Assembly: GCF_000186265.1 (NCBI RefSeq)
Contig: NC_014934.1
Coordinates: 2,666,001-2,730,000, forward strand
Reading direction: 5' to 3'
DNA length: 64,000 bases
From: Cellulophaga algicola DSM 14237
GTDB taxonomy: Bacteria; Bacteroidota; Bacteroidia; Flavobacteriales; Flavobacteriaceae
The notes under the pieces are model-generated. The model had not been told where the DNA came from and made no database searches. It saw only the letters and a program-made list of their open reading frames with translations. Of this stretch, positions 36,401 through 47,381 are shown piece after piece. The first letter of the stretch is position 1. Each line of letters begins with the position of its first letter. The position numbers were made by a program, and so were the translations under genes.

Positions 36401-37785
36401 AAGATCTAAGAACAGTAACGTCTACAGATAATGAGGGTAATCCTAGTGAAATTGTAATCTCTAGAACTTCTGAGATTAAAGTTGTTGATGCTAAATCTGG
36501 TATCGTTTTAAGTACGAATAATATCCCTTACGGGTCTCAGTTATTTGTTAAGAACGGATCTAAAGTCGCTAAAGATGAAGTAATTTGTCAATGGGATCCA
36601 TATAACGGAGTTATCGTTTCTGAATTTCCAGGAAAGATTGCTTACGAAAATGTTGATCAAGGGGTAACCTATCAGGTAGAAATTGATGAGCAAACTGGTT
36701 TCCAAGAGAAAGTAATTTCTGAATCTAGAAACAAAAAGTTAATACCTACTTTACTTATTATGAATAGTAAAGATGAAGTATTACGTTCATACAACTTACC
36801 AGTAGGTTCTCACATTATGGTAGATAACGGTGAGAAAATTAAAGAAGGTAAAATCTTAGTTAAAATTCCACGTAAGTCTGCTAAATCTGGGGATATTACC
36901 GGTGGTCTTCCAAGAGTTACTGAATTGTTTGAAGCACGTAACCCTTCTAATCCAGCTGTTGTTTCAGAGATTGATGGTGTTGTTTCTTTCGGTAAAATTA
37001 AAAGAGGTAACCGTGAGATTATTATAGAATCTAAATTAGGTGAGGTTAAAAAGTATTTAGTAAAACTTTCTAATCAAATATTAGTACAAGAGAACGATTA
37101 TGTTCGTGCTGGTATGCCACTTTCTGATGGATCTATAACTCCAGAAGATATCTTAAAAATTAAAGGTCCATCTGCTGTTCAACAGTATTTAGTGAACGAA
37201 GTTCAAGAAGTATATCGTTTACAAGGGGTGAAGATTAATGATAAGCATTTTGAGGTAGTTGTACGTCAAATGATGCGTAAAGTAAGAATTCAAGATCCGG
37301 GAGATACTATTTTCTTAGAAAACCAATTGGCACACAAAGATGATTTTATCACAGAGAATGATGGAATTTTCGCTAAGAAAGTTGTTGTAGAAGTAGGAGA
37401 GTCTGATACCTTGAAAGCGGGTCAAATTATTACACCACGTCAGTTAAGAGATGAAAACTCTGTATTGAGAAGAAATGATAAAGCTTTAGTAGAAGCTAGA
37501 GATGCAATTGCTGCTACAGCAACGCCAATACTGCAAGGTATTACACGTGCTTCACTTCAGACGAAATCATTTATCTCTGCGGCCTCTTTCCAAGAGACAA
37601 CTAAAGTATTAAACGAAGCAGCAGTTGCTGGTAAGATTGATGATTTAGAAGGCTTAAAAGAGAATGTTATTGTTGGTCATAAAATTCCTGCAGGAACAGG
37701 AATGAGAGATTACGATAGTATAATCGTTGGTTCTAAAGAAGAGTATGATGAAATAATGGCTCGTAAAGAAGAATTTAAATTCTAA
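33487..37785 (+). CDS. RNA polymerase beta' subunit
   Basis: 1432 residues. The N-terminal zinc site is [20 protein letters not shown] (about 70-90), the catalytic Mg-binding loop is [12 protein letters not shown], the bridge helix and trigger loop regions follow ([36 protein letters not shown]), and the second zinc site is [13 protein letters not shown]. Length is normal for Bacteroidota. Confidence 0.98.
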   Translation: MARQRDNNTIKRFDKISIGLASPESILAESRGEVLKPETINYRTHKPERDGLFCERIFGPVKDYECACGKYKRIRYRGIVCDRCGVEVTEKKVRRDRVGHINLVVPVAHIWYFRSLPNKIGYLLGLPSKKLDMIIYYERYVVIQPGIAKGPEGEEINKMDFLTEEEYLNILESVPVENQYLEDSDPNKFIAKMGAECLIDILARIDLDVLSYELRHKANTETSKQRKTEALKRLQVVESLRESQENRENRPEWMIMKVIPVIPPELRPLVPLDGGRFATSDLNDLYRRVIIRNNRLKRLVEIKAPEVILRNEKRMLQESVDSLFDNTRKASAVKTESNRPLKSLSDSLKGKQGRFRQNLLGKRVDYSARSVIVVGPELRLFECGIPKDMAAELYKPFVIRKLIERGIVKTVKSAKKIIDKKEPVVWDILENVLKGHPVLLNRAPTLHRLGIQAFQPKLIEGKAIRLHPLVCTAFNADFDGDQMAVHLPLGPEAILECQLLMLASHNILNPANGSPITVPSQDMVLGLYYMTKERKSTPEVPVKGEGLIFYSAEEVVIAHNEGMVDLNAGVKVRAKNFNEAGELVYQIIPTTVGRVLFNRMVPEKAGYINEVLNKKSLRDIIGGILEATDVPTTADFLDKIKTMGYEFAFKGGLSFSLGDIIIPPEKHEMIADANGQVEGIMANYNMGLITNNERYNQVIDVWTSTNSQLTELAMKRIREDQQGFNSVYMMLDSGARGSKEQIRQLTGMRGLMAKPKKSTAGGGEIIENPILSNFKEGLSILEYFISTHGARKGLADTALKTADAGYLTRRLVDVSQDVIINTEDCGTLRGIEVEALKKNEEIVETLGERILGRVSLHDVYNPLTEELILKAGQEILEVDVRLVEASPVDKIEVRSALTCEAEKGICGKCYGRNLSTNKMVQRGEAVGVVAAQSIGEPGTQLTLRTFHVGGIAGNISEDNKLSAKFGGVAEIEDLRTVTSTDNEGNPSEIVISRTSEIKVVDAKSGIVLSTNNIPYGSQLFVKNGSKVAKDEVICQWDPYNGVIVSEFPGKIAYENVDQGVTYQVEIDEQTGFQEKVISESRNKKLIPTLLIMNSKDEVLRSYNLPVGSHIMVDNGEKIKEGKILVKIPRKSAKSGDITGGLPRVTELFEARNPSNPAVVSEIDGVVSFGKIKRGNREIIIESKLGEVKKYLVKLSNQILVQENDYVRAGMPLSDGSITPEDILKIKGPSAVQQYLVNEVQEVYRLQGVKINDKHFEVVVRQMMRKVRIQDPGDTIFLENQLAHKDDFITENDGIFAKKVVVEVGESDTLKAGQIITPRQLRDENSVLRRNDKALVEARDAIAATATPILQGITRASLQTKSFISAASFQETTKVLNEAAVAGKIDDLEGLKENVIVGHKIPAGTGMRDYDSIIVGSKEEYDEIMARKEEFKF

Positions 37786-37799
37786 ATAATAATGTGTTT

Positions 37800-38105
37800 A
37801 TGAGTGATCAAAACCAGAAACAAATTAATATTGAGTTAGATGAAAAAACAGCGGAAGGAATTTATTCCAACTTAGCGATCATTAACCACTCTGTATCTGA
37901 GTTTGTAGTTGATTTTATAAGTATGATGCCAGGTGCTCCTAAGGCAAAAGTGAAGAGTAGAATTGTTCTTACTCCTCAGCATGCCAAAAAGTTCCTAAAA
38001 GCATTAAATGATAATGTCAAGAGGTTTGAGAGTGCTCATGGTACCATTAAAGATTACGAACAACCTCCAATTCCAATGAATTTTGGACCAACTGGAGAAG
38101 CTTAA
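37800..38105 (+). CDS. DUF3467 family protein
   Basis: 101 residues from the ATG at 37800; a GTG two codons earlier is possible. The protein reads QINIELDEKTAEGIYSNLAI, then EFVVDFISMMPGAPKAKVKS and SRIVLTPQHAKKFLKALNDN, which is the DUF3467 family. It is usually found directly after rpoC in Bacteroidota, and its function is not established. It ends the plus-strand block, 14 bases from the rpoC stop, with a terminator following. Confidence 0.9.
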   Translation: MSDQNQKQINIELDEKTAEGIYSNLAIINHSVSEFVVDFISMMPGAPKAKVKSRIVLTPQHAKKFLKALNDNVKRFESAHGTIKDYEQPPIPMNFGPTGEA

Positions 38106-38111
38106 TAATAA

Positions 38112-38145
38112 AAAATCCCGTGATGTGAATCACGGGATTTTTTTT
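38112..38145 (+). terminator. Bidirectional terminator between DUF3467 and prfC
   Basis: AAAATCCCGTGAT and ATCACGGGATTTT form a 13-bp stem with a GTGA loop and T or A runs on both sides. It serves the convergent rpoBC-DUF3467 and prfC transcripts. Confidence 0.92.
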
Positions 38146-38161
38146 ATCATTTTTTTAATGC

Positions 38162-39751
38162 TTATTCAAATTCAGATGTGAATTTTAAAATAACGCTAGG
38201 GTATTTCTGTTGCGTCATTTGTAACGAGAATTGAGAATCTGCAAGAAAAACTAATTGTCCTCTTTTATCTTTTGCTAAGAATTTCTGTTTTACACGTTTA
38301 AACTCTTTAAATTCATCATTTTTAGGATCTTTAGGAGCAACCCAACACGCTTTGTATACAGGGAAATTTTCATAGGTACACTTTGCACCATATTCATGCT
38401 CTAAACGGTATTGAATTACTTCATATTGTAGTGCTCCTACAGTACCAATAACTTTACGCCCATTTAATTCAAGGGTAAATAATTGTGCGACACCTTCATC
38501 CATTAACTGATCAATTCCTTTAAATAATTGTTTCGATTTTAAAGGGTCAGCATTATTAATATATCTAAAATGTTCAGGAGAGAAACTTGGTATTCCCTTG
38601 TAGTGAAGATTTTCACCTTCGGTTAAAGTGTCACCAATTTTAAAATTTCCAGTATCGTGTAGACCAACGATATCACCAGGATAAGAGATATCTACAATTT
38701 CTTTTTTCTCAGCGAAAAAAGCATTTGGACTTGAGAATTTTAATTTTTTATTATGGCGTACATGTAAATAAGGAGTGTTTCGTTCAAAAGTCCCAGATAC
38801 AATTTTAATAAAAGCTAATCTATCTCTATGTTTAGGATCCATATTGGCATGTATTTTAAATACAAAACCAGTAAACCCTTTTTCGTTAGCTTTAACCAGG
38901 CGTTCTTCCGCCATCTTAGGTCTTGGAGTAGGGGCTATGTCAACAAAACAATCTAACAATTCTCTAACGCCAAAATTATTTAATGCAGACCCAAAAAATA
39001 CAGGTTGTAAATTACCCGCTAGATATTCTTCTCTGTCAAACTCAGGATATACGCCATGAACTAGTTCTAGGTTCTCTCTTAAATCTGTAGCTGCTTTGGT
39101 CCCTATAATCTTTTCAAGCTCAGGATTGTTGATAGTGTCAAAAGCAATTACATCTTCAATATTTCTTTTATTATCTCCACTGAAAAGATTGATGTTTTTT
39201 TCGTAGATATTATAGATTCCTTTAAAATCGTAACCCATACCAATAGGAAAGCTTAAAGGAGTAACTCTTAATCCTAACTGTTGTTCAACTTCATCAAGTA
39301 AGTCAAAAGCATCTTTACCTTCACGATCCATTTTATTAATGAATACAATTATAGGAATTTTACGCATTCTACATACTTCTACTAATTTTTTAGTTTGTTC
39401 TTCGACACCTTTAGCAACATCGATAACCACAATAACACTATCTACAGCTGTTAGTGTTCTAAAAGTATCCTCAGCAAAATCTTTATGCCCAGGGGTATCT
39501 AAAATATTTATTTTTTTGTCCCTATATATAAAGGCTAAAACAGAAGTTGCAACAGAAATACCACGTTGTCTTTCAATTTCCATGAAATCACTTGTAGCTC
39601 CTTTTTTAATTTTATTATTTTTGACTGCGCCAGCCTCTTGTATGGCGCCACCAAATAGTAATAATTTTTCTGTTAGTGTGGTTTTTCCTGCATCTGGATG
39701 CGAAATGATACCAAATGTTCTTCTTCTTTGAATTTCCTTTTCAAAACTCAT
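38162..39751 (-). CDS. Peptide chain release factor 3
   Basis: 529 residues from the ATG at 39751 ([20 protein letters not shown]). GTPase motifs: [43 protein letters not shown]. The rest matches RF3: [23 protein letters not shown] and [13 protein letters not shown]. It recycles RF1/RF2 after termination. It is a single-gene transcript convergent with the RNA polymerase operon. Confidence 0.96.
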   Translation of the reverse strand: MSFEKEIQRRRTFGIISHPDAGKTTLTEKLLLFGGAIQEAGAVKNNKIKKGATSDFMEIERQRGISVATSVLAFIYRDKKINILDTPGHKDFAEDTFRTLTAVDSVIVVIDVAKGVEEQTKKLVEVCRMRKIPIIVFINKMDREGKDAFDLLDEVEQQLGLRVTPLSFPIGMGYDFKGIYNIYEKNINLFSGDNKRNIEDVIAFDTINNPELEKIIGTKAATDLRENLELVHGVYPEFDREEYLAGNLQPVFFGSALNNFGVRELLDCFVDIAPTPRPKMAEERLVKANEKGFTGFVFKIHANMDPKHRDRLAFIKIVSGTFERNTPYLHVRHNKKLKFSSPNAFFAEKKEIVDISYPGDIVGLHDTGNFKIGDTLTEGENLHYKGIPSFSPEHFRYINNADPLKSKQLFKGIDQLMDEGVAQLFTLELNGRKVIGTVGALQYEVIQYRLEHEYGAKCTYENFPVYKACWVAPKDPKNDEFKEFKRVKQKFLAKDKRGQLVFLADSQFSLQMTQQKYPSVILKFTSEFE

Positions 39752-40169
39752 ATTCAATGTTTTTGCAAAAATAGGATAAAATTAGTTGCTTGTTCTTTTT
39801 AATAAATATTTAAAATATATTAGACTTTTTTCAGTGTCTTTTTTTTGATTCAACTATTTGATAATGAGTGGTTAGAATTGTTAAATTCATCGATGAATAG
39901 CTTAATTCCTACAAGTGTAGGAAAATACCCGAAGTCTTTTTTTACCGTTTATCCGTATTTAAAACTGTTCAATTCTCTTAGGTTTATGTCATACATCGAT
40001 TATATTTGCCGTTTAAAGATTAATGTGGATTCGTGCTAGCCGTGGTTTATCAATTATATTAATAAGCTATATCTTGCATCATATTTCTAAAGATCAGAAG
40101 ACCCCATCTTCTTACTAAAATGTTATAACCTAAATGCCATGGTGATTAGTCAACTATAAACTAACGCAT
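39752..40169. other. Intergenic region upstream of the type B adhesin gene
   Basis: About 420 bases between divergent prfC and the adhesin gene. A 64-codon plus-strand frame that starts with TTG is not supported by any feature. It holds a 14-bp palindrome at 39885-39898. No exact TAnnTTTG promoter with a good -33 was found; AT-rich and probably holds both promoters. Confidence 0.5.
39885..39898. promoter_or_regulatory. 14-bp palindrome ATTCATCGATGAAT
   Basis: A perfect palindrome 271 bases before the adhesin ATG. Its inner 12 bases, TTCATCGATGAA, recur at 56714-56725, 234 bases before the collagen-like gene. A shared regulator site is possible. Confidence 0.45.
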
Positions 40170-43100
40170 ATGGATATTTTTACTTTAATAAATAAATATA
40201 GGAAACTACTAAGATTTTCCTATAAGTTTTTTCTTTTCCTTTTTGTATTTACTGCACTATCTTCTTTTAGTGGGTATAGCAAAGGATTAGACTTCGCAGT
40301 CTACTTTGTAGATTCAGATCGTGATAAAATCATCGATACAAAAGACTTAGATTCTGATAATGATGGAATCCTTGATACTGTTGAAGGATACAGTTCTTAT
40401 GGGTCAAGAGACACCGATGGCGATGGTATTCCAGATTATTTAGATATCGATTCTGATAACGACGGAATTTTAGACAATGTAGAAGCTCAGACTACTGCAG
40501 GGTTTATTCCAGCGCTTGGAGTAGATAAAGATATGAATGGGTTGGATGATGCTTACGAGCATTGTCCTAAACAAGGCTTAACTCCTGTTGATACGGATGG
40601 CGATGGTATTCCAGATTATTTAGATATTGATTCTGATAATGATGGTATCTTGGATAATGTTGAAGCTCAAAATGATGCTAGTTATAATCCTAAAAGCGGT
40701 TTGGATGCTAATGGAAATGGGTTAGATGATCAATATGAGAATTATTACGGAACAGGTTTAACTCCGATAGATACAGATGGAGATAAAGCTCCAGATTATA
40801 GAGATTTAGATGCTGATAATGATGGTATTCTAGATAATGTAGAGGCTCAGGTTTCTTCAGCTTATACAGCGCCATGTGGTGTAGATTCGGATGGTAACGG
40901 TTTAGATGATCACTATGAGAATTCGCCGGGTTCTGGTGAAGGAATTACTCCAATAGATACTGATGGAGATGGTACACCAGATTTCAGAGATCTTGATTCT
41001 GATAATGATGGTTGTAGTGATACTATGGAAGCAGGGTTTATTGATGCGCTATTGTTTGAAAATAGAGATAGTAGACTTGGAAATGTAAGTCCACCGAGGG
41101 TGAATGCCATGGGTAAAGTTATTTCGGGAGAAAATGGTGAAGGTTATACTACACCATTAGATTCCAATGCGAATGGAATTTTAGATTTTCGTGAATCTGC
41201 CTATACTGATGCTTGTAATAAGATGATAACTGTTGTTGATGATACTGCTACAACAGAAGAGAATATACCAGTAGTTATTGATGTATTAGATAATGATTCA
41301 AACATACCTTCAGATGGAACCCTTACGGTAACAACACCAGAAAACGGAGTAGTTGTTATTAATGATGGTGGTACCCCAGATGATATTAGTGATGATACCA
41401 TTACCTATACACCAAACGATGGTTTTACAGGTGAAGATGATTTTGAGTATACAATTTGTGATACATTAGGTAACTGTGAAACAGGAACTGTTACAATTGA
41501 AGTAACTACACCAAGTACTTTAATCGACGTTGTTGATGATACTGCTACAACAGAAGAGAATACACCAGTAGTTATTGATGTATTAGATAATGATTCAAAC
41601 ATACCTTCAGATGGAACCCTTACGGTAACAATACCAGAAAACGGAATAGTTGTTATTAATGATGGTGGTACCCCAGATGATATCAGTGATGATACGATTA
41701 CCTATACACCAAACGATGGTTTTACAGGTGAAGATGATTTTGAGTATACAATTTGTGATACATTAGGTAACTGTGAAACAGGAACTGTTACGATTGAAGT
41801 AACTACACCAAGTACTTTAATCGACGTTGTTGATGATACTGCTACAACAGAAGAGAATACACCAGTAGTTATTGATGTATTGGATAATGATTCAAACATA
41901 CCTTCAGATGGAACCCTTACGGTAACAACACCAGAAAACGGAGTAGTTGTTATTAATGATGGTGGTACCCCAGATGATATCAGCGATGATACCATTACCT
42001 ATACACCAAACGATGGTTTTACAGGTGAAGATGATTTTGAGTATACAATCTGTGATACATTAGGTAACTGTGAAACAGGAACTGTTACAATTACGGTAGC
42101 AGCACCAGTAATTCTTGACGTTGTTGATGATACTGCTACAACAGAAGAGAATACACCAGTAGTTATTGATGTATTGGATAATGATTCAAACATACCTTCA
42201 GATGGTACCCTTACGGTAACAACACCAGAAAACGGAGTAGTTGTTATTAATGATGGTGGTACCCCGAATGATATTAGTGATGATACTATCACCTATACAC
42301 CAAACGATGGTTTTACAGGTGAAGATGATTTTGAATATACAATCTGTGATACATTAGGCAACTGTGAATCAGGAACTGTTACAATTGAAGTAACTACACC
42401 AAGTACTTTAATTGACGTTGTTGATGATACTGCTACGACAGAAGAGAATACACCAGTAGTTATTGATGTATTGGATAATGATTCAAACATACCTTCAGAT
42501 GGAACCCTTACGGTAACAACACCGGAAAACGGAGTAGTTGTTATTAATGATGGTGGTACCCCAGATGATATCAGCGATGATACCATTACCTATACACCAA
42601 ACGATGGTTTTACAGGTGAAGATGATTTTGAGTATACAATTTGTGATACATTAGGTAACTGTGAAACAGGAACTGTTACGATTGAAGTAACTACACCAAG
42701 TACTTTAATTGACGTTGTTGATGATACTGCTACAACAGAAGAGAATACACCAGTAGTTATTGATGTATTGGATAATGATTCAAACATACCTTCAGATGGA
42801 ACCCTTACGGTAACAACACCAGAAAACGGAGTAGTTGTTATTAATGATGGTGGTACCCCAGATGATATCAGCGATGATACGATTACCTATACACCAAACG
42901 ATGGTTTTACAGGTGAAGATGATTTTGAGTATACAATTTGTGATACATTAGGTAACTGTGAAACAGGAACTGTTACGATTACAGTAGCAGCACCAGTAAT
43001 TCTTGATGTTGTTGATGATTCAGCCATTACGGATGAAAATACACCAGTAGTTATTGATGTATTAGATAATGATTCAAACATACCTTCAGATGGAACCCTT

Positions 43101-44177
43101 ACGGTAACAACATCAGAAAACGGAGTAGTTGTTATTAATGATGGTGGTACCCCAGATGATATCAGCGATGATACGATTACCTATACACCAAACGATGGTT
43201 TTACAGGTGAAGATGATTTTGAGTATACAATTTGTGATACATTAGGTAACTGTGATACGGGAACTGTTACAATTACGGTAACAGCACCAGTAATTCTTGA
43301 TGTTGTTGATGATTCAGCCATTACGGATGAAAATACACCAGTAGTTATTGATGTATTAGATAATGATTCAAACATACCTTCAGATGGAACCCTTACGGTA
43401 ACAACACCAGAAAACGGAATAGTTGTTATTAATGATGGTGGTACCCCAGATGATATTAGCGATGATACGATTACCTATACACCAAACGATGGTTTTACAG
43501 GTGAAGATGATTTTGAGTATACAATCTGTGATACATTAGGTAACTGTGATACGGGAACTGTTACGATTACAGTAGCAGCTTACGATGTTATTGATGCAGT
43601 AGATGATATTTATGAAACAACAACTTCAGGAGGGACATTAGAAGGTAATATTCTTGATAACGATCTATTGAATGGTGAACAAGTTTCTATATCAGAAGTA
43701 GAAATAACTTCTACGCCTACTGGTCCATTAATGGTAAACACAGACGGAACAGTTACAGTAGATACCGACACTGCTCCAGGAACTTATACTATAGCGTATA
43801 CCATTTGTGAAATAGCAGTACCAACCAATTGCGATACAGCAACAGTTACGGTTATTATAGAAAATGATTATCAAAAAATAGAAGTTAACCAGATGGTAAC
43901 GCCGAATGGTGATGGTAAGAATGATTTCCTATTCATTAGAAATGTGGAATTTGCCCTTAATAATACATTGAAAATTTTCAATAGATGGGGTATATCTGTG
44001 TATGAGGGAGAAGGATATAACAATCAAAATAATGTATTTGACGGACGTTCAAGAGGTAGATCTACTTTCTCTAAAGACGAGTATTTACCATCAGGTGTAT
44101 ATTTCTATATATTCGATTATCAAGATGTAAATGGTAAAGCAATAACTGATAGTGCTTATATCTATATAAGTAAATAA
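40170..44177 (+). CDS. Giant T9SS type B (gliding-associated) adhesin with TSP3-like and Ig-like repeats
   Basis: 1335 residues. A long signal region (about 1-40, hydrophobic [16 protein letters not shown]) is followed by calcium-binding thrombospondin type 3-like repeats (about 50-290) with motifs such as [20 protein letters not shown]. Eight nearly identical repeats of 98-99 residues follow (about 355-1136; each reads [20 protein letters not shown] ... [20 protein letters not shown]). A diverged domain comes next. The C-terminal domain from about 1235 ([45 protein letters not shown]) is the gliding-motility-associated/CHU_C type B signal for export by the type IX system. It is followed by PorP/SprF and OmpA genes, the typical trio for this class. 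Confidence 0.93.
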   Translation: MDIFTLINKYRKLLRFSYKFFLFLFVFTALSSFSGYSKGLDFAVYFVDSDRDKIIDTKDLDSDNDGILDTVEGYSSYGSRDTDGDGIPDYLDIDSDNDGILDNVEAQTTAGFIPALGVDKDMNGLDDAYEHCPKQGLTPVDTDGDGIPDYLDIDSDNDGILDNVEAQNDASYNPKSGLDANGNGLDDQYENYYGTGLTPIDTDGDKAPDYRDLDADNDGILDNVEAQVSSAYTAPCGVDSDGNGLDDHYENSPGSGEGITPIDTDGDGTPDFRDLDSDNDGCSDTMEAGFIDALLFENRDSRLGNVSPPRVNAMGKVISGENGEGYTTPLDSNANGILDFRESAYTDACNKMITVVDDTATTEENIPVVIDVLDNDSNIPSDGTLTVTTPENGVVVINDGGTPDDISDDTITYTPNDGFTGEDDFEYTICDTLGNCETGTVTIEVTTPSTLIDVVDDTATTEENTPVVIDVLDNDSNIPSDGTLTVTIPENGIVVINDGGTPDDISDDTITYTPNDGFTGEDDFEYTICDTLGNCETGTVTIEVTTPSTLIDVVDDTATTEENTPVVIDVLDNDSNIPSDGTLTVTTPENGVVVINDGGTPDDISDDTITYTPNDGFTGEDDFEYTICDTLGNCETGTVTITVAAPVILDVVDDTATTEENTPVVIDVLDNDSNIPSDGTLTVTTPENGVVVINDGGTPNDISDDTITYTPNDGFTGEDDFEYTICDTLGNCESGTVTIEVTTPSTLIDVVDDTATTEENTPVVIDVLDNDSNIPSDGTLTVTTPENGVVVINDGGTPDDISDDTITYTPNDGFTGEDDFEYTICDTLGNCETGTVTIEVTTPSTLIDVVDDTATTEENTPVVIDVLDNDSNIPSDGTLTVTTPENGVVVINDGGTPDDISDDTITYTPNDGFTGEDDFEYTICDTLGNCETGTVTITVAAPVILDVVDDSAITDENTPVVIDVLDNDSNIPSDGTLTVTTSENGVVVINDGGTPDDISDDTITYTPNDGFTGEDDFEYTICDTLGNCDTGTVTITVTAPVILDVVDDSAITDENTPVVIDVLDNDSNIPSDGTLTVTTPENGIVVINDGGTPDDISDDTITYTPNDGFTGEDDFEYTICDTLGNCDTGTVTITVAAYDVIDAVDDIYETTTSGGTLEGNILDNDLLNGEQVSISEVEITSTPTGPLMVNTDGTVTVDTDTAPGTYTIAYTICEIAVPTNCDTATVTVIIENDYQKIEVNQMVTPNGDGKNDFLFIRNVEFALNNTLKIFNRWGISVYEGEGYNNQNNVFDGRSRGRSTFSKDEYLPSGVYFYIFDYQDVNGKAITDSAYIYISK
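41232..43578 (+). repeat. Eight tandem 294/297-bp repeats in the adhesin gene
   Basis: Units begin at each VVDD (GTTGTTGATGAT) and are almost identical in DNA, with only scattered third-base changes. Two linker types alternate: VTTPSTLID and [16 protein letters not shown]. The last two units carry DSAITDEN instead of DTATTEEN. The high DNA identity indicates recent duplication or gene conversion. Confidence 0.95.
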
Positions 44178-44214
44178 ATAATAATAAATAATAGTACTGA
44201 GAACACTATATATT

Positions 44215-45165
44215 ATGAATAAATTAATTTTTTTAGTACCCCTTGTTTTGGCATCGCTATTTTTTCAGAGCTCACAAGCTCAACAAGATGCGCAATACAC
44301 CCAGTATATGTTTAATACCATGAGTGTAAACCCCGCTTACGCAGGTTCACGAGGACAGTTGAGTATTGGTGCCTTATATAGGTCTCAATGGGTAGGATTA
44401 GATGGTTCACCGACAACACAGACATTAAACCTACATTCCCCTATTAGGAATAGTAGATTGGGCTATGGCGTGTCAATAGTAAATGATGAAATAGGTAATG
44501 GAACTGTTCAGGAAACATATCTAGATGGAGTAATATCCTATACAATAGATGTTTCGCAAACTGGAAAGTTATCTTTTGGACTTAAAGCAGGAGGTAATTT
44601 ATTAAATCTAGATTTTAATAAACTTCGAAATTTTGATAGCGAAACGGTTACTGGTGATAATATAGAAAACAAATTTTCTCCAAATTTTGGATTAGGATTG
44701 TACTACCACACAGATAAGTTTTATTTAGGTTTATCAGCTCCTAATATATTAGAGACAGATCATTTTGATAATTCTGCTCGTGATGCAAACTCGGTTGCTT
44801 TTTTGTCTACAGAGCGTATCAATTTTTATGCAATTACTGGGTATGTATTTGATTTGTCAAGTGATTTTAAATTTAAGCCTGCTCTTTTAACAAAAGTTGT
44901 TGGTGGAGCACCTTTACAAATAGATCTATCTGCTAATTTTATGTACAATGAGAAATTTACTTTTGGTGCAGCATATAGATGGGATGCAGCAGTAAGTGCT
45001 ATGGCTGGTTTTCAAATATCAGATCAATTTATGGTAGGATTAGCGTATGATAAAGAAACAACAGAATTGGGGTCAACTAGATTTAACGATGGCTCTTTTG
45101 AAGTGTTTTTAAGATTTGAGCTAACAAGATCATTCCAAAAATTAGTATCACCACGCTTCTTCTAA
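44215..45165 (+). CDS. PorP/SprF family outer-membrane protein
   Basis: 316 residues with signal peptide (MNKLIFLVPLVLASLFFQSS ... QAQ). The family start AQYTQYMFNTMSVNPAYAGS is present, then GALYRSQWVGLDGSP and a barrel with strands ending LVSPRFF. PorP/SprF proteins pair with type B CTD substrates and help hold or move them on the cell surface. It lies 37 bases downstream of the adhesin gene and 9 before the OmpA gene. Confidence 0.95.
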   Translation: MNKLIFLVPLVLASLFFQSSQAQQDAQYTQYMFNTMSVNPAYAGSRGQLSIGALYRSQWVGLDGSPTTQTLNLHSPIRNSRLGYGVSIVNDEIGNGTVQETYLDGVISYTIDVSQTGKLSFGLKAGGNLLNLDFNKLRNFDSETVTGDNIENKFSPNFGLGLYYHTDKFYLGLSAPNILETDHFDNSARDANSVAFLSTERINFYAITGYVFDLSSDFKFKPALLTKVVGGAPLQIDLSANFMYNEKFTFGAAYRWDAAVSAMAGFQISDQFMVGLAYDKETTELGSTRFNDGSFEVFLRFELTRSFQKLVSPRFF

Positions 45166-45174
45166 ATTACAATT

Positions 45175-47112
45175 ATGCTTAGAAAAATACTTTATACAGT
45201 AGTTTTGCTACTTGTTTCAATAGGAAGTTTATCCGCACAAGACAAAAGTCTTGAACGCGCAAACGCTAAATACGATGAATTCTCGTTTACTCCCGCTATA
45301 GATATTTACAAGAAGGTTCTTGATAAAGGTTTTGTTTCTGCAGAACTTTTAAAGAAATTAGGAAATTCTTATTATTTCAATGCGGAATATAAAGATGCAT
45401 CTGAAATTTACGGACGACTAGTTACAGAATATCCAACAGAGGTAACTCCTGATTATTACTTCAGATATGCTCAAACATTAAGAAGTTTAGGAGAATACGA
45501 AGCAGCCGATGATTTGATGAAGAAATTTTCGGATATGACATCTGGAGATTATAGAGCTAATAACTTTACCACAGAGAGAGATTACCGAAAAGAAATTAAA
45601 GAAAATTCTGGAAGATATAGTATAGGACCTTTTGAATCTAACACCGTTTATTCAGAGTTTGCACCATCTTACTATAAAGAAGGTTTACTTTTTTCTTCAG
45701 ATAGGGATACTGGAAACCTTGCAAAATATAGACATACTTGGAATTCAAAAGACTTCTTGGATATTTATAAAATTAATGTTGATAGCGTTTCTATGAGCAA
45801 AGTAGTTAAAATGGATAAGGCGATAAATACGCGTTTTCATGAATCTACTACAGTAGCGACTAAAGATGGTAAAACAATTTATTTTACTAGAAATAATTTT
45901 AAAGAGGGTAAATCTGTTAAAGACGATAATGGCGTAATCCGATTAAAGATTTTTAGAGCTGTTATGGAAGATAGTATATTTGCATATATCGAGGAACTTC
46001 CATTTAATAGTGATAGTTATTCTGTAGCGCATCCCGCTTTAAGTCCTGACGAAAAGACATTGTATTTTGCCTCAGATATGCCAGGTACTTTAGGAGAATC
46101 AGATATTTTTAAAGTAACCATCAATGACGATGAAACTTTTGGTACTCCAGAAAATTTAGGGAATACCATAAATACAGAAGCAAGAGAAACATTTCCTTTT
46201 GTAACAAGTGAAGAAATTCTTTATTTTTCTTCAGAAGGACATCCTGGATTAGGAGGTTTAGATGTTTTTGCAACTAAGATTAAAGATAACAACTATACTG
46301 GCATTGTAAAAAATGTAGGGGAACCTATAAATGGAAAATTAGATGATTTTACATTTATTTTTGATGAAGATACAAAAACGGGTTACTTTGCTTCAAACAG
46401 AGAGAGTGGTTTAGGTAATGATGATATCTATAGTTTTGTTGAAAATATCCCATTAGAATTAGATTGTAAACAACCAGTTTCTGGTGTCGTTAGAGATAAA
46501 ATTTCAAACCAAGTACTAGTAGGAGCTACTGTAAAAGTAATCAACGAAGATAATGTTGAAATTTTGCAGATCCTTACAGATGCTAATGGTTATTATGAGA
46601 TTTTGATAGATTGTGATCAAGGTAATTTTATACGTGCAATGACAGATGGTTACATCCCTTCAGAAGAATATATGGGAGAATCTGATGGAAAACCACAGGT
46701 AATTGATTTCTACTTGGAGCGAGATAAAATTGGAGCTGGTTTTGGTGATGATTTAGCTAAGTTATTACAGTTGAGTACCATTTACTTCGATTTAAATAAA
46801 TATAATATTAGACCAGATGCCGAAGTAGAAATACAAAAAGTTATAGCTGCAATGGAAAAATATCCAAGTTTAAAAATCAAAGTTAATTCACATACCGATA
46901 GTCGTGGTAAAGATGCTTACAATTTGTGGTTATCCCAAAAGAGAGCAGAATCTACTGTAGGGTATATGGTCTCTAAAGGAATATCTGCAGATAGACTTGA
47001 AGGCGAAGGTTTTGGTGAAACTAAATTAGTAAATGGATGTGGTAATAATTCTAAATGTTCTTCTAAGGAACATGACTTAAATAGAAGATCAGAATTTATT
47101 ATTAGGGAATAG
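45175..47112 (+). CDS. OmpA family protein of the T9SS-associated trio
   Basis: 645 residues with signal peptide MLRKILYTVVLLLVSIGSLSA. TPR-like helices (about 25-115), WD40-like PD40 strands (about 150-420; HPALSPDEKTLYFASDMPG, FYFVT-like FPFVTSEEILYFSSEG), one carboxypeptidase regulatory-like domain (about 430-510; VSGVVRDKISNQVLVGATVK), and the OmpA peptidoglycan-binding domain (about 540-640; IKVNSHTDSRGKDAYNLWLS) follow each other. It anchors the adhesin/PorP complex to the cell wall and is co-transcribed with it. Confidence 0.94.
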   Translation: MLRKILYTVVLLLVSIGSLSAQDKSLERANAKYDEFSFTPAIDIYKKVLDKGFVSAELLKKLGNSYYFNAEYKDASEIYGRLVTEYPTEVTPDYYFRYAQTLRSLGEYEAADDLMKKFSDMTSGDYRANNFTTERDYRKEIKENSGRYSIGPFESNTVYSEFAPSYYKEGLLFSSDRDTGNLAKYRHTWNSKDFLDIYKINVDSVSMSKVVKMDKAINTRFHESTTVATKDGKTIYFTRNNFKEGKSVKDDNGVIRLKIFRAVMEDSIFAYIEELPFNSDSYSVAHPALSPDEKTLYFASDMPGTLGESDIFKVTINDDETFGTPENLGNTINTEARETFPFVTSEEILYFSSEGHPGLGGLDVFATKIKDNNYTGIVKNVGEPINGKLDDFTFIFDEDTKTGYFASNRESGLGNDDIYSFVENIPLELDCKQPVSGVVRDKISNQVLVGATVKVINEDNVEILQILTDANGYYEILIDCDQGNFIRAMTDGYIPSEEYMGESDGKPQVIDFYLERDKIGAGFGDDLAKLLQLSTIYFDLNKYNIRPDAEVEIQKVIAAMEKYPSLKIKVNSHTDSRGKDAYNLWLSQKRAESTVGYMVSKGISADRLEGEGFGETKLVNGCGNNSKCSSKEHDLNRRSEFIIRE

Positions 47113-47132
47113 AATACTTTAAAAATTTAAAT

Positions 47133-47168
47133 AAAAAAGCAGTTATCTTATTGGGTAGCTGCTTTTTT
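47133..47168 (+). terminator. Terminator after the adhesin-PorP-OmpA unit
   Basis: AAAAAAGCAGTTA pairs with TAGCTGCTTTTTT (one G-U pair), 20 bases past the OmpA stop, with the U run within the 3' arm. It closes the three-gene unit. Confidence 0.85.
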
Positions 47169-47381
47169 ATTTATGTGTTTTTACTAATTTTAAGCCGCGA
47201 TTTTGATCTAATTATCAGTTCTATTTAAAACGGCAACAATCTTTTTCATAGGGATATACTTCGGTTTTTCCTTGCTACACAACAAAATTTAGATAAACGA
47301 TGTCTCGTTAGGTATTTTTACTGGGAATATAGCGGTGCCAATAATCACTTTAATTAGGTAGGTACTTCTTTAGTAAAATAC

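Noticed and set aside
39845-40039. 64-codon plus-strand ORF before the adhesin gene
   Set aside because: It starts with TTG, has no ribosome-binding context or family pattern and overlaps the palindrome; more likely upstream regulatory DNA.
41201-43375. Several minus-strand ORFs of 64-97 codons in the adhesin repeats
   Set aside because: They recur with the 294-base period of the plus-strand repeats and are the reverse shadow of the repeated coding sequence.
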